Positions 34,116-43,986 are shown, counted from the first letter of the stretch. The stretch: DNA of 64,000 nucleotides from Belnapia arida (GCF_016773205.1 NZ_JAETWB010000001.1:496001-560000), one strand, 5' to 3'. Notes: generated from the letters alone by a model not told the origin. Translations and numbers: made by a program.

Positions 34116-35435
34116 TCAGGAGGCCTTCAACGCCGCCAGCCCGTCCCGCGCCGCGGCCAGTACGGCGATGCTGTGCGCGATATCCGCTTCGGTATGCTCG
34201 GCGGAGAGGAAGAAGCGAAGCCGCGCCGCCCCCTCGGGCACCACGGGGAACAGGATCGGCTGGACGTTCACCCCGGCCTCGAAGGCGGCGGCGGCGAGCT
34301 GCGCCGCCCGCAGCGAGCTGCCGAGGATGATCGGCACGATGCCGAGCCCGGCCGAGCTGCCGGTATCGAACCCCGCCTGCCGCGCGAGCCGCAGGAAGAG
34401 CGCCGCATTGGCCTGCAGTCGTGCGACGCGCCAGGGTTCGGCTTGCAGCAGCCGGAGCGATTCCAGCGCCGAGGCGGCAAGCGGCGGCGCCAGCCCGACC
34501 GAATAGACGAAGCCGGGCGCCGTATGCCGCAGCCAGTCCACCAGCCGCTGCCGGCCAGCGATGTAGCCGCCGCAGGAGGAGAGCGTCTTCGACAGCGTCC
34601 CCATCCAGATGTCGACCAGGCCCGGCTCCACGCCACACTGCTCGGCAATCCCCTGGCCGGTCGCGCCGAGCACGCCGACGGAATGCGCCTCGTCGACCAT
34701 CAGCAGCGCGTCATGCCGCCGGGCGAGCGCGGCGAAGCGGCCGAGATCGGGCAGGTCGCCATCCATGCTGTAATGGCCCTCGATCACCAGCAGCGCCCGG
34801 CCGTGCCGGCTGCGGTGCGCGGCGAGCTCGCGCTCCGCCGCTTCCCAATCGTTATGGGCGAAGGCGATGCGCCGGGCACCGCTCAGCCGCGCTCCCTCGG
34901 CGACCGAGTTGTGGATCAGCCGGTCATGCAGGATGAGGTCGCGCGGCCCGAGCATCTGGCCGATGACGGTGACGTTGGTCGCATGCCCGCTGACGAAGGC
35001 GAGGCAGGCCTCCGTCCGGTGATGCGCGGCGAGCGCCGCCTCCAGCTCGGCATGGACCGGCCGCTCGCCGGAGGCGAGGCGCGAGGCGGAAGCCGAGACA
35101 CCATGGCGGTCGATCGCCGCCTTGGCCGCAGCGGCGACGCGCGAGTCGCCGTTCAGCCCAGCATAGTTGTAGGAGGCGAAGTTGACGTAAGGTCGTCCAC
35201 CGATGCTGCTGCGCCCGCCCGCCACCCCGTCATGCGGGCGGAAATAGGGGCTTTCGATGCCAAGCGCGGCGCCGGCATCGCGCATCGTCTCGAAATCCCG
35301 CATCCCCGGCAGGGTGCCGAGGTCACGGCCCGGCGATTCGGCCGGCGCCTCCGCCGTCGGGGCGGTGCCGCGCCGCGCCAGGCGGTTGAGCAGGGCGCTG
35401 CGGGCGCTGGCGCTGAGGCCGAAGCCGGTGCTCAT
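34116..35435 (-). CDS. alpha-oxoamine synthase (RkpG/BioF/KBL-like)
   Basis: A 439-residue PLP enzyme of the alpha-oxoamine synthase family (BioF, KBL, SPT). These condense an acyl thioester with an amino acid, with loss of CO2. The PLP Lys283 is in MGTLSKTLSSCGGYIAG, the PLP-binding Asp248 in MVDEAHSVGVLG, and the ring-stacking region is FVSGHATN near 148. The N-terminal 50 residues (LSASARSALLNRLARRG) are an extra, ACP-interacting-like extension seen in RkpG-type proteins. It overlaps the 3' end of the PKS gene by 4 bases, so the PKS acyl chain is the probable substrate and the enzyme would release it as an amino ketone. The amino acid substrate is not known. Confidence 0.87.
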   Translation of the reverse strand: MSTGFGLSASARSALLNRLARRGTAPTAEAPAESPGRDLGTLPGMRDFETMRDAGAALGIESPYFRPHDGVAGGRSSIGGRPYVNFASYNYAGLNGDSRVAAAAKAAIDRHGVSASASRLASGERPVHAELEAALAAHHRTEACLAFVSGHATNVTVIGQMLGPRDLILHDRLIHNSVAEGARLSGARRIAFAHNDWEAAERELAAHRSRHGRALLVIEGHYSMDGDLPDLGRFAALARRHDALLMVDEAHSVGVLGATGQGIAEQCGVEPGLVDIWMGTLSKTLSSCGGYIAGRQRLVDWLRHTAPGFVYSVGLAPPLAASALESLRLLQAEPWRVARLQANAALFLRLARQAGFDTGSSAGLGIVPIILGSSLRAAQLAAAAFEAGVNVQPILFPVVPEGAARLRFFLSAEHTEADIAHSIAVLAAARDGLAALKAS

Positions 35436-38400
35436 GCCGCATCCTCCAGCCCGGCAGCCTCGGGCTCGTGCGCGGCGAGCAGCACCTCGGCGCTGTCCTC
35501 CCGCGGCCCGGCCTGGAGCTGGACGAGGATGCGCCGGGCAAGGCCATCCAGCGTCAGCCCGTCGCCCACCCCGTCGAGCGCCACGGCCACGCCGAGCCGC
35601 CCTTCCAGTGCCGTTCGCAGCTCCATCCCGCCGAGGCTGTCGAGGCCGAGCCCGGCGAGCGGCGCCTCGGCCGCGATGGATGGCGCCGGCAGGCGGAGAA
35701 TGCGGGCGAGCTCAGCCACCATGGTTTCGCGCAGTAGGGCGAGCGCCTCCGCCTCCGCTAGGCCGCGCAGCCGGGCGCGGAGGCCGGCGGCATCCCCGGC
35801 GGGCGCGGCGAGGCTGCGGACCGCCTCGAAGCCGGGCTCGGCGAGGATGGCGAGCGCGGCGCCCGCAGCCGACCAAGTGATGCGGGCGAGGCCGGGCGCC
35901 GCGGCATCCGCGGCGAGCAGGGCGGGCAGGGCGGCCAGCGCCTCCTCAGCCCGCATGGCGGCGACGCCGAGGCGGCGCTCCAGGATCTCCACCTTGGCGG
36001 CATCCCCGGCCAGCATGCCGGCATCGGCGATCGGGCCCCAGCCGATGGCCATGGCCGGGCGGCCTGCGGCGCGGCGGCGCCGGGCCACCGCCTCAAGCCC
36101 GGCATTGGCAGCGACATAGGCGGCCTGGCCGGGATTGCCGACGGCGACGGTCGCAGAGGAGTACATGAGGAACAGGTCCACCGGATCGCGGGCGGTCAGC
36201 CGGTCGAGAGTGTCGGCGGTAGCGAGCTTCGCCGCCAGCACCGGCGCGGCCCGCGCCGGGTCGAGCAGCGCCGCCGCGCCGTCGCTGGTCACTGCCGCAG
36301 CATGGATTATGCCGTGGATCGGCGGGCAGGAAGCGCGGATTTCGGACAAAGCCCGCTCCAGCGCCGCGGCGTCGGTGGCGTCGCAGGCATGCAGCGAGGC
36401 GGTGGCGCCGCGGGCGGCGAGGTCGCGCACCGCCGCATCCGCCCCCGGCGCCGCTGCGCCGCGGCGGGAGAGCAGGGCGAGGTGCCGCGCACCTCGTGCC
36501 GCCAGCCAGCGCGCCGTCGCCAGGCCGAAGCCCCCGGTGCCGCCGATGACGAGGATGGTGCCCTGGGCCGCGCGGGTGAGCGGCGAGGCGGCTTCGGCAT
36601 GGCCATCGGGCACCGGCGGGCGGATCACCAGCTTGCCGATATGGCCGCCGGCCTGGAGCGCGCGGAAGGCGGTCTCCACCTCCGTCGCGGGATAGCTGGT
36701 GACGGGCAGCGGGCGGATCTCGCCCTCGCGCAGCCTGGCGGCGATGCCGGCCAGCAGCCGGGCTGACCGGGCCGGGCGTGCGCGGGCCAGCTCGTCGACA
36801 TCGACGGCGAAATAGGTGGCGTTGCGCCGGAGCGGGCGGAGGGCGACGCGGCTGCCCTCGGCGAAGTCGCGCTTGCCAAGTTCGATGAAACGGCCGAAGG
36901 GGCGCAGCAGGCCGAGCGAGCGCTCCATCGCCGCGCCGGCGAGGGAGTTCAGCACCACATCCACCCCCTCCGGCCAAGTGGCGCGGAGGGTGTCGACGAA
37001 GCCGGCATCGCGGCTGTCGAGCACCAGCGTGGCCCCGGCGGCGCGAAGGAAGGCGCGGCGTGAGAGGCTGCCGGCGCTGGCCGCCACCAGGGCGCCGCGG
37101 GCCAGCGCCACCTGCAGGGCGGCGAGGCCGACGGCGCCGCTGCCGCCATGGATCAGCACGCGCTCGCCAGGCTCCAGCTGGGCCAGCTCCTCCAGCGCAT
37201 GCACCGCTGTCATGAAGGCGACGGGCAGAGTGGCGGCGGCGACCGGGTCGAGCCCGTCCGGCATCGGCACCAGAGCCTCGGCCCGGGTGCGGGCATAGCT
37301 GGCGAGCGCCGCCGGCGCCACGCCGAAGACCCGCTGGCCGGGGCGGAGCGCCACGCCCTCGCCCACCGCCTCCACCACCCCGGCGCATTCCATGCCAAGA
37401 TTGGGGCCGGCGAAGCCGGGCAGCAGCGCCTCCTCCGGCAGCAGGCCCTGGGCCCACATCACGTCGCGGAAATTCAGCCCGGCCGCCTCGATGCGGAGCA
37501 CCACCTCGCCCGGGCCGGGCGCACCGGGGGAGGAGCCCGTCCAATGCAGGCTGCCGAGCTGGCCGGGCTGGCGGATCTCTAGCCGCTGCGGGCCGGCGGC
37601 GGGTGGGGCAGCGGGCAGGCCGGGGCGCAAGCGGGGGACCAGCCGGGCACCGTCGGTGATGGTGACCTCGGCCTCGTCGTCCTGCTCGGTCAGCAGTTCG
37701 CCGGCGAGGCGGCGGGCGGCCTGCTCCGCACCGAGCTGGGGCGCGAGGTCGATCCGCCGGGGCTTCAGCCCGGGATGCTCGTTGGCCAGCACCCGGCCAA
37801 GGGCGAAGAGCGCGGCGGCGGCGGGCTCGTGCCGCGTGCCGGGCGCATCCGGCTGCTGGCCGCCCTGGGTGACGATGCAGAAGCCGGCCGCGCTGCCCTC
37901 GGCGGCGGCGGCGAGCCGCGACAGGGCGGCGAGGGAGGTGGCGATCTCCTCCGGCCTGCGGCCACCGCCGGCCAGCGCCACCACCAGGCTGTCGGCGAGG
38001 GCGCGCGGCGGCAGGCCGGCGGCCTCGGCCAGGCTGCCGCCGGAGACGGTGGCGCCGCGGGATTGCAGCACGGCGGCGACGGCCGGGCGCAGCCCCGCCA
38101 TGGCCGCATCGGCAAAGAGGGCGACGCGGCGGAGCTTCGGCGCGGCCAGCAGCGTGGCGCCGGCGGCGGCCCGGCCGCAGATCAGCAGCGCCGGGAAGGG
38201 GGCGGCGCGCAGCGCCTCGGCGACCGGGGCGGTCCAGCCCTCGGCGGGGAGTGCGGCCGCCCAGGATGCGGCAGGTGCGAGCGGCGCGGCGCCGCACCAG
38301 CCCGGCTCCTGGCCGCAGCAGAAATTCCATAGCCAGCCGGGCAGCGGCTCGGCCAGCATGAGGGTCGCGCCCGGCGCGGCGGCCTGGCGCAGCGGACCGA

Positions 38401-41400
38401 GCAGGGCGGTGCCGCGCCGCAGCCGTGCCCCGGCGGCGAGGCCGACCACCAGGTCGGCGGCGAAGGGCGGTGCGTCCGCGCCCTCCGGGTCCCAGGGCCG
38501 GACGGCGAATTCTATGCCCTCCGGCACCGGCGGCAGCGGCATCGGCGGCTGGTCCGGCAGCGGCGCCGCGGTCAGCACCACGCGCCGGCCGCAGCCGGCC
38601 AGGGCGCGCAGCAGATGCGCGGTGAGCGGCCCGGCGGCCGCGACCTCCAGCACCCGGAGCGGCCGGGCCGCGGGCCAGGCGGCGGCGAAGGCGGCGCCGG
38701 CCTCGGCCAGCACGCGGGCTAGGCGGTCATAGCCAGCCGCTTGCGGCGGCGGCAGGGCGCCGGCCTCGCCGGCTAGGCGATGGGCTAGCACCTGCGGCAG
38801 CTGCTCCGCCGCCAGCGCCGCCCAGGCGAGATCCTGGGCGAGGTCGGGTTGTTCCAGCAGCACCTGGCGCCAAATCTCGGCCGCCGGGGGCAGGTCGGGG
38901 GCCGGGACGGGATGCAGGCCATGCGGGCCCTGCTGCGCCAGACCGTCCACGGCCAGGGCCTCCAGCAGCATGCGGGCGTAAGGGCCGGTCGTCGGCGCTG
39001 CCCCAAGCGCAGCATGAGCGGCGGCAGCACAAAAGCCCTCCAGCAGCAGCGAGGCCTCGGTCAGGTCGAGCGCCGCATCCTGCCGCAGCGCCGCGGCGAG
39101 CGGGGCGGCGAGGTCCACCGGTTCGGCCGCCTCGTTGCCGACGGCGGGCAGCAGCGCCATGCGGAAGGCGCCCTCCAGCGGATCTGCCTGGCCGGGCAGG
39201 CGGATGCGGAGGAAGCTGCATCCCTCCAGCACCGCGACCACGCCACCAGTCGCGTCGCGCAGGACGAGGTCGGCGGCGGCGCTGCGGCTGCCGCGCTCGG
39301 TCAGGCGAATGGCGGCGGTGGCCGGCGCCTCGGCGCCCCGGCGCAGCACAAGCCGCCCGATGCGGACGGGGACGAGGCCGGTGCCGGGCTCCGCCGGGGC
39401 CTCGGCGAGCAGGCCGAGCAGGGCCTGCAAGGCGCCGTCGAGCCGGACGGGGTGGAGCAGGAAGCCGGCATCCGGCGGCGCCGCCGCAGGGCGGACCAGC
39501 CGGGCGCGGGCGAGGCCGGCCTCGGCATCGACGTACACCTCCTCCAGCACCTGGAAGGCAGGGCCGTAATTGAGGCCGAGGCGGGAGGCGAGGGCCAGCA
39601 GTGCCTCGCGGTCGAGGCGGCGCGGCAGGGCGGCGGGTTCGGCGGCGGCATCCGGCAGACGGGGCAGGGCTGCGACGCGTGCCTCGGCGTGCAAGGTCCA
39701 GGCCCCGTCCGCTAGGCGGCGGCGGCTGGCGAGGACGAAGGCGCCGGAGGCGTCGAGCGTCACCCGGATCTCGCGCGAGGCATCCGCTTCCAGCGGCATC
39801 GCCTGGTGGATGGCGAGGTCGCGCAGTTCCAGCGCCGGCGCCTCCGGGTGCCAGGCCAGGGCGGCGGCCAGCGCCATCTCCGCCATGGCCGCGGCGGGCA
39901 GCACAGGCTGGCCGGCAAGGCGGTGGTCGGCCAGCCAGGGCTCCAACTCGGTGTCGACATGCCGGGTCCAGAGACCGGGCTCATTCCCGCGGCGGAAGCC
40001 GAGCAGGCGGTGCTCGGCCAGTGGCTGGGCGATCGGGATGGCTTCCGCCGTCTGGGCGAGCCAATATGGCTGGCGGACGAAGGGCGTCAGCGGCAGGCCC
40101 TTCCGGGTGGCCGGGCCGGCATAGGCGGGGCCCTCGCGCGGATCGGCACCGAGGACGAAGGCGCGGTCGGCGATGGCGGGAAACGGGTCGCCCGGCGGGT
40201 CGCGCCGGGTGAGGCTGGCCAGGATGCCGGCCTCGCTGCCGGCTTGGCGCAGCGCCTCGCGCAGGTAGCTCTGCAGGATGGGGTTGGGGCCGATCTCGAG
40301 GAAGAGGCCGGCGCCGTGCCGGATCGCCGTCTCGACCGCGGGGAGGAAGCGCACCGGCTCCCGCAGGTTGCGCCACCAGTGGGTCGGCGTGCAGTCGGCC
40401 GCGGCGAGCGGCTCGGTGGTGACGGTCGAGATCATCGGCACCGCGGGCGGGACCGGGGCGAGCCCGGCGAGGTCGGCGAGCAGCCCCCTGCGCAGCGGGT
40501 CCATGGCCGCGCTGTGGAAGGCGTAGTCGATGTCGAGGGCGATGCAACTCCACCGCCGTGCCGCAGCGGCCTGGGAGAGGCGGTGCAACGCATCCACCGG
40601 CCCGGCCACGGTGATCGCCGAGGGAGCGTTGACCGCCGCGATCTCGAGCCCTGGCCCGCATTCGGCAAGCACCGGCTGTGCCGCCTCGGCCGAGCAGCCG
40701 AGGGCGGCCATGCGGCCCTGGCCGCGTGTTGCCTGCTGGTGACGGCTGCGGGTGACGACCAGCCGGGCGGCCTCCGGCAGGGGCAGCAGGCCGGCGGCGG
40801 CGGCGGCGGCGATCTCGCCGACCGAATGGCCGAGGCAGAGGGCGGGGCGGATGCCCTCGGCCGCCAGCGCCGCGACGATGCCGTGCTGGACGGCGAAGAG
40901 CAGAGGCTGGGCGCGGTCGGTGGCGGCGATGGCCTCGGCGCTGACGCCGGCCTCGACCTGTTCGGCGGGGGACCAGCCGAGCAGCGGGGCGAGGGCTGCA
41001 TCGGCATCGGCGAGGGCGGCGCGGAAGGCGGGGTTGGCCGCAGAGGCGGCCTGGGCCATGCCGGGCCAGGGGGTGCCGTTGCCGCTGAAGACGAACGCGA
41101 TGCCGCGCTGCGGCCTAACCATGCCGGCGGCCGCTCCGGATTCGCCGGCCCGCCAGGCGGCGAGGCCTTCGGCCAGGCATGCCGGGTCGGCGCCGCGAAG
41201 AGCGAGGCGGTGCGGCAGCAGGTCGCGGTGGCGGGCGGCGCCGCGCAGCAGGGCGGGCAGGGCAGTGGGCGGGGCGGCGGCGAGTCGAGCCTGCCAACGG
41301 CTCGCCAGCGCCTTCAGCCCTGCGGCGTTGCGGGCGGATAGCAGCAGCGGCGGAAGGGGGGCGTCCGGCCGCCCGGGCTCCGGCCGGGGTTGGGTGGGTG

Positions 41401-42706
41401 GCGCGGCGGCGAGTAGGGCGCAGGCATTGGTGCCGCCGAAGCCGAAGCTGTTCACCCCGATCACCGCGCGGTGGCGGCGCAGCGGCTCCGCCGCGACCGG
41501 TACGCGGAGGCCGAGGCCGGCAAAGTCGATCCCCGGATTCGGCGTCTCATGATGGAGCGAAGGCGGGATCTGGCCGCGCTCCAACATCAGCATCGCCTTC
41601 AGCAGGCCGACGATGCCGGCGGCGGGCTCGGTATGGCCGATATTGGTCTTGACCGAGCCGATCGGCAGCGCCTCCGTCCGGTGACGGCCGATGGCGGCGC
41701 CGATCGCGCCCGCCTCCAGCGGGTCGCCGGCGGCGGTGCCGGTGCCATGCGCCTCGAAATAGCTGATCCGGTCGGGCGCGACGCCGGATTCGGACAAGAC
41801 CTGCTCGATCAGCCGGGCCTGGGCCGGGCCGCTCGGCAGCGACAGTCCGAGGGTGCGGCCGGCAGCGTTCACGCCGGAGCCGAGGATGACGGCGCGAATC
41901 GCATCGCCATCCGCCAGCGCATCGTCGAGGCGCTTCAGCAGCACCATGCCGCCGCCCTCAGCGCGGACATAGCCATCGGCCCGGGCGTCGAAGGCATGGC
42001 AGCGGCCGGTCGGCGAGAGCATCCCCGCCCGGGCGAAGCCGAGGAAGGGGAAGGGTGTGAGCAGCATGTTCACGCCGCCGACGAGCGCCGCCGGGATGCG
42101 GCCGCCGCGCAGCGCCTCGCAGGCCCAGTGCAGCGCGACCAGGGCGGAGGAGCAGGCGGTGTCGATGGTCTGTGCCGGGCCGCGCAGGTCGAAGACGTTG
42201 CCGAGGCGGTTGGCGAGGATCGACAGCGCGCTGCCGGTCATGAAGTAGCGGTCGCCGCCTGCCGGATCGGAGAGGCGGAGATCGCCGTAGTCGGTCAGCG
42301 AACCGCCGATGAAGACGCCGGTGCCGCTGCCGGCGAGGCGCGAGGCGGGTAGGCCGGCATCCTCCAGCGCCTCGGCGGCGAGTTCGAGCAGCAGGCGCTG
42401 CTGCGGGTCCATCTCCGCCGCCTCGCGGGGCGAGATGCCGAAGGCGGCAGCGTCGAAGCCGGCGACGTCATCGAGCACGCCGGCGGCGAAGCTGTAGGAC
42501 TTGCCCGGCTCGCCGCGGCGCGGATGGGCAAAGGCATCACGGGTGAAGCGTTCCGGCGGGATGCTGGTGACGGCATCCCGGCCCTCGGCCAGCAGGCTCC
42601 AGAAGGCATCGGGATCGGGCGCGCCGGGCAGGCGGCAGGCGGCGCCCAGGATGGCGATGGGGCCGTCCGGCCGGCGTCTCGCCTTCGGCTCCGCGGGCCG
42701 GCTCAT
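35432..42706 (-). CDS. type I polyketide/fatty acid synthase, KS-AT-DH-(psi-MT)-ER-KR-ACP (RkpA-like)
   Basis: A 2424-residue single-module reducing synthase. KS is at 15-432, with Cys185 (DTACSS), His320 (EAHGTGT) and His358 (KTNIGHTE). AT is at about 535-835, with GHSVGE around Ser628 and the specificity box YAFH at 728-731. DH is at about 895-1165, with His928 (HRLAGQPVLP) and Asp1090 (DGALQ). A degenerate methyltransferase-like core lies at 1345-1510 without the Gly-rich SAM loop. ER is at about 1720-2035 (HGGSGAVGLAALQVA), KR at about 2048-2235 (GGTGGFG; Ser2184, Tyr2197, Asn2201) and ACP at about 2320-2395 (Ser2357 in GLDSL). There is no thioesterase, so the next enzyme likely releases the chain. 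Fully reducing domains suggest an iterative lipid-like product. It matches the size and layout of rhizobial RkpA. Confidence 0.92.
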   Translation of the reverse strand: MSRPAEPKARRRPDGPIAILGAACRLPGAPDPDAFWSLLAEGRDAVTSIPPERFTRDAFAHPRRGEPGKSYSFAAGVLDDVAGFDAAAFGISPREAAEMDPQQRLLLELAAEALEDAGLPASRLAGSGTGVFIGGSLTDYGDLRLSDPAGGDRYFMTGSALSILANRLGNVFDLRGPAQTIDTACSSALVALHWACEALRGGRIPAALVGGVNMLLTPFPFLGFARAGMLSPTGRCHAFDARADGYVRAEGGGMVLLKRLDDALADGDAIRAVILGSGVNAAGRTLGLSLPSGPAQARLIEQVLSESGVAPDRISYFEAHGTGTAAGDPLEAGAIGAAIGRHRTEALPIGSVKTNIGHTEPAAGIVGLLKAMLMLERGQIPPSLHHETPNPGIDFAGLGLRVPVAAEPLRRHRAVIGVNSFGFGGTNACALLAAAPPTQPRPEPGRPDAPLPPLLLSARNAAGLKALASRWQARLAAAPPTALPALLRGAARHRDLLPHRLALRGADPACLAEGLAAWRAGESGAAAGMVRPQRGIAFVFSGNGTPWPGMAQAASAANPAFRAALADADAALAPLLGWSPAEQVEAGVSAEAIAATDRAQPLLFAVQHGIVAALAAEGIRPALCLGHSVGEIAAAAAAGLLPLPEAARLVVTRSRHQQATRGQGRMAALGCSAEAAQPVLAECGPGLEIAAVNAPSAITVAGPVDALHRLSQAAAARRWSCIALDIDYAFHSAAMDPLRRGLLADLAGLAPVPPAVPMISTVTTEPLAAADCTPTHWWRNLREPVRFLPAVETAIRHGAGLFLEIGPNPILQSYLREALRQAGSEAGILASLTRRDPPGDPFPAIADRAFVLGADPREGPAYAGPATRKGLPLTPFVRQPYWLAQTAEAIPIAQPLAEHRLLGFRRGNEPGLWTRHVDTELEPWLADHRLAGQPVLPAAAMAEMALAAALAWHPEAPALELRDLAIHQAMPLEADASREIRVTLDASGAFVLASRRRLADGAWTLHAEARVAALPRLPDAAAEPAALPRRLDREALLALASRLGLNYGPAFQVLEEVYVDAEAGLARARLVRPAAAPPDAGFLLHPVRLDGALQALLGLLAEAPAEPGTGLVPVRIGRLVLRRGAEAPATAAIRLTERGSRSAAADLVLRDATGGVVAVLEGCSFLRIRLPGQADPLEGAFRMALLPAVGNEAAEPVDLAAPLAAALRQDAALDLTEASLLLEGFCAAAAHAALGAAPTTGPYARMLLEALAVDGLAQQGPHGLHPVPAPDLPPAAEIWRQVLLEQPDLAQDLAWAALAAEQLPQVLAHRLAGEAGALPPPQAAGYDRLARVLAEAGAAFAAAWPAARPLRVLEVAAAGPLTAHLLRALAGCGRRVVLTAAPLPDQPPMPLPPVPEGIEFAVRPWDPEGADAPPFAADLVVGLAAGARLRRGTALLGPLRQAAAPGATLMLAEPLPGWLWNFCCGQEPGWCGAAPLAPAASWAAALPAEGWTAPVAEALRAAPFPALLICGRAAAGATLLAAPKLRRVALFADAAMAGLRPAVAAVLQSRGATVSGGSLAEAAGLPPRALADSLVVALAGGGRRPEEIATSLAALSRLAAAAEGSAAGFCIVTQGGQQPDAPGTRHEPAAAALFALGRVLANEHPGLKPRRIDLAPQLGAEQAARRLAGELLTEQDDEAEVTITDGARLVPRLRPGLPAAPPAAGPQRLEIRQPGQLGSLHWTGSSPGAPGPGEVVLRIEAAGLNFRDVMWAQGLLPEEALLPGFAGPNLGMECAGVVEAVGEGVALRPGQRVFGVAPAALASYARTRAEALVPMPDGLDPVAAATLPVAFMTAVHALEELAQLEPGERVLIHGGSGAVGLAALQVALARGALVAASAGSLSRRAFLRAAGATLVLDSRDAGFVDTLRATWPEGVDVVLNSLAGAAMERSLGLLRPFGRFIELGKRDFAEGSRVALRPLRRNATYFAVDVDELARARPARSARLLAGIAARLREGEIRPLPVTSYPATEVETAFRALQAGGHIGKLVIRPPVPDGHAEAASPLTRAAQGTILVIGGTGGFGLATARWLAARGARHLALLSRRGAAAPGADAAVRDLAARGATASLHACDATDAAALERALSEIRASCPPIHGIIHAAAVTSDGAAALLDPARAAPVLAAKLATADTLDRLTARDPVDLFLMYSSATVAVGNPGQAAYVAANAGLEAVARRRRAAGRPAMAIGWGPIADAGMLAGDAAKVEILERRLGVAAMRAEEALAALPALLAADAAAPGLARITWSAAGAALAILAEPGFEAVRSLAAPAGDAAGLRARLRGLAEAEALALLRETMVAELARILRLPAPSIAAEAPLAGLGLDSLGGMELRTALEGRLGVAVALDGVGDGLTLDGLARRILVQLQAGPREDSAEVLLAAHEPEAAGLEDAA

Positions 42707-43986
42707 GCCAAGCTCGGCTCCCGGCTCGGCAGGGGCAGGGGCGCGGCAGCGGGGCGCGGCAGGCCGATGACCTGATCGAGCAGCGCGTCCACCTGCTCAA
42801 AATGCTCGGCCCATTGCGGGCGCGACCAGTGGCGCAGCCGGGCGCACTGGGCAGCGCGGGCGGCCGAGTCCGGCGTGGCAAAGGCCTCGATCCGCTCGAT
42901 CCAGGCGGGGCCGTCGAGCGGGTCGAGGAATTCAGGCACGGTGCCGCCGACCTCACGGAGCGGCGCGGTGTCCGAGCAGATCACCGGCGTGCCGAGGGAG
43001 AGCGCCTCGGCGACCGGCAGGCCATAGCCTTCGACGAAGCTCGGGAAGAGCAGGGCGGTAGCGTTGGCGACCAGGCGGGACACCTCGGCATCGGGCGGCG
43101 TGCCGACCTCCTGGACGATGCCGCGCAGCATGTCGCAGCGCTCCAGCAGGTCGACGACATTCTCGTTCTCCCAGCCGCGGCGGCCAAGGACCAGCAGCTT
43201 CGGCGGCGGCGGGGTGCCGGGCAGCGCCCGGGCGCGATCCGCCATCTCGCGCCAGACATGCAGCAGCAGCAGATGGTTCTTCCGCGGCTCGATCGTCCCA
43301 AGGCAGACGAAATAGGGCTCGGGCGGCAGCAGGGCGGGCGGCGTCGGCGGCAGGTCGACGCCGAGCGGGGCGACCGCGAGCGGCGGTACGGCGCGGCCGT
43401 ACCGAGCCAGCTGCGGCAGCAGGGTGGAGGCGGTGAATGAGGAGTTGACGATGATCCCGTCCGCCAGCGCTGCCGTCGTCGCCACCCGCGCTGCATGGCG
43501 CGCCACCTGCCGACTGCGGGAATATTCGGGATGGGTCAGTGGAATCAGATCATGGATCAGGGGCACGAAGCGGGCGCCGGCGCGGCGGAGGGCGGCAATG
43601 GGTGCCTCGCTCTCCAGCGAGCGGTGCGACACGAGGAGGAAGACGGTATGGCTGTGTGCCTCGAGCCGGGCCTGCAACGCGGCCCGGCCGCCGCCGACGG
43701 CGAGGCGGGCATGCAGCCCGGCGGCGATCCGCCTGGCGCGGGTGAGCGCGCCCTCCGCCTCCGGGCCGCGCAGCCAGGTCAGCTCCAGCGCCTCGACCAG
43801 CGCGGCAACCAGCCGACGCGGAACCAGGCCGAACCAGCCCCAGCCGCTTTGGGCTGCGAAATCGCAGGAGGCGGGCGACTCAAAAAGCCACCGCTTGGCA
43901 TAGGCCATTTCGACGCGATCGATACCGGAGGGAGAGGAGCGCCGGACGCAGGAGATCAGGCGGGATACATCAAGGATAGTATACAA
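42703..43986 (-). CDS. GT4-family glycosyltransferase
   Basis: A 427-residue GT-B glycosyltransferase. The N-terminus (YTILDVSRLISCVRR, then SGIDRVEMAYA) is a family-specific block. The acceptor domain includes LIHDLIPLTHPEYS, and the C-terminal nucleotide-sugar domain has CLGTIEPRKNHLLLL and the FPSFVEGYGLPVAEALSLGTPV segment with the E-x7-E motif. The start is a TTG at 43986, justified by the conserved N-terminus and a GGAAAAG ribosome site. Its stop overlaps the PKS start (ATGA). As leader of the operon it may add a sugar to the PKS-derived lipid or to a capsule primer. Confidence 0.87.
   Translation of the reverse strand: MYTILDVSRLISCVRRSSPSGIDRVEMAYAKRWLFESPASCDFAAQSGWGWFGLVPRRLVAALVEALELTWLRGPEAEGALTRARRIAAGLHARLAVGGGRAALQARLEAHSHTVFLLVSHRSLESEAPIAALRRAGARFVPLIHDLIPLTHPEYSRSRQVARHAARVATTAALADGIIVNSSFTASTLLPQLARYGRAVPPLAVAPLGVDLPPTPPALLPPEPYFVCLGTIEPRKNHLLLLHVWREMADRARALPGTPPPPKLLVLGRRGWENENVVDLLERCDMLRGIVQEVGTPPDAEVSRLVANATALLFPSFVEGYGLPVAEALSLGTPVICSDTAPLREVGGTVPEFLDPLDGPAWIERIEAFATPDSAARAAQCARLRHWSRPQWAEHFEQVDALLDQVIGLPRPAAAPLPLPSREPSLA

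Noticed and set aside
39806-41341. 511-codon plus-strand frame inside the PKS gene (also 34173-36119 and 41471-42352)
   Set aside because: Antisense to KS, AT, DH and ACP domains that have all catalytic residues on the minus strand; composition is typical of high-GC shadow frames.
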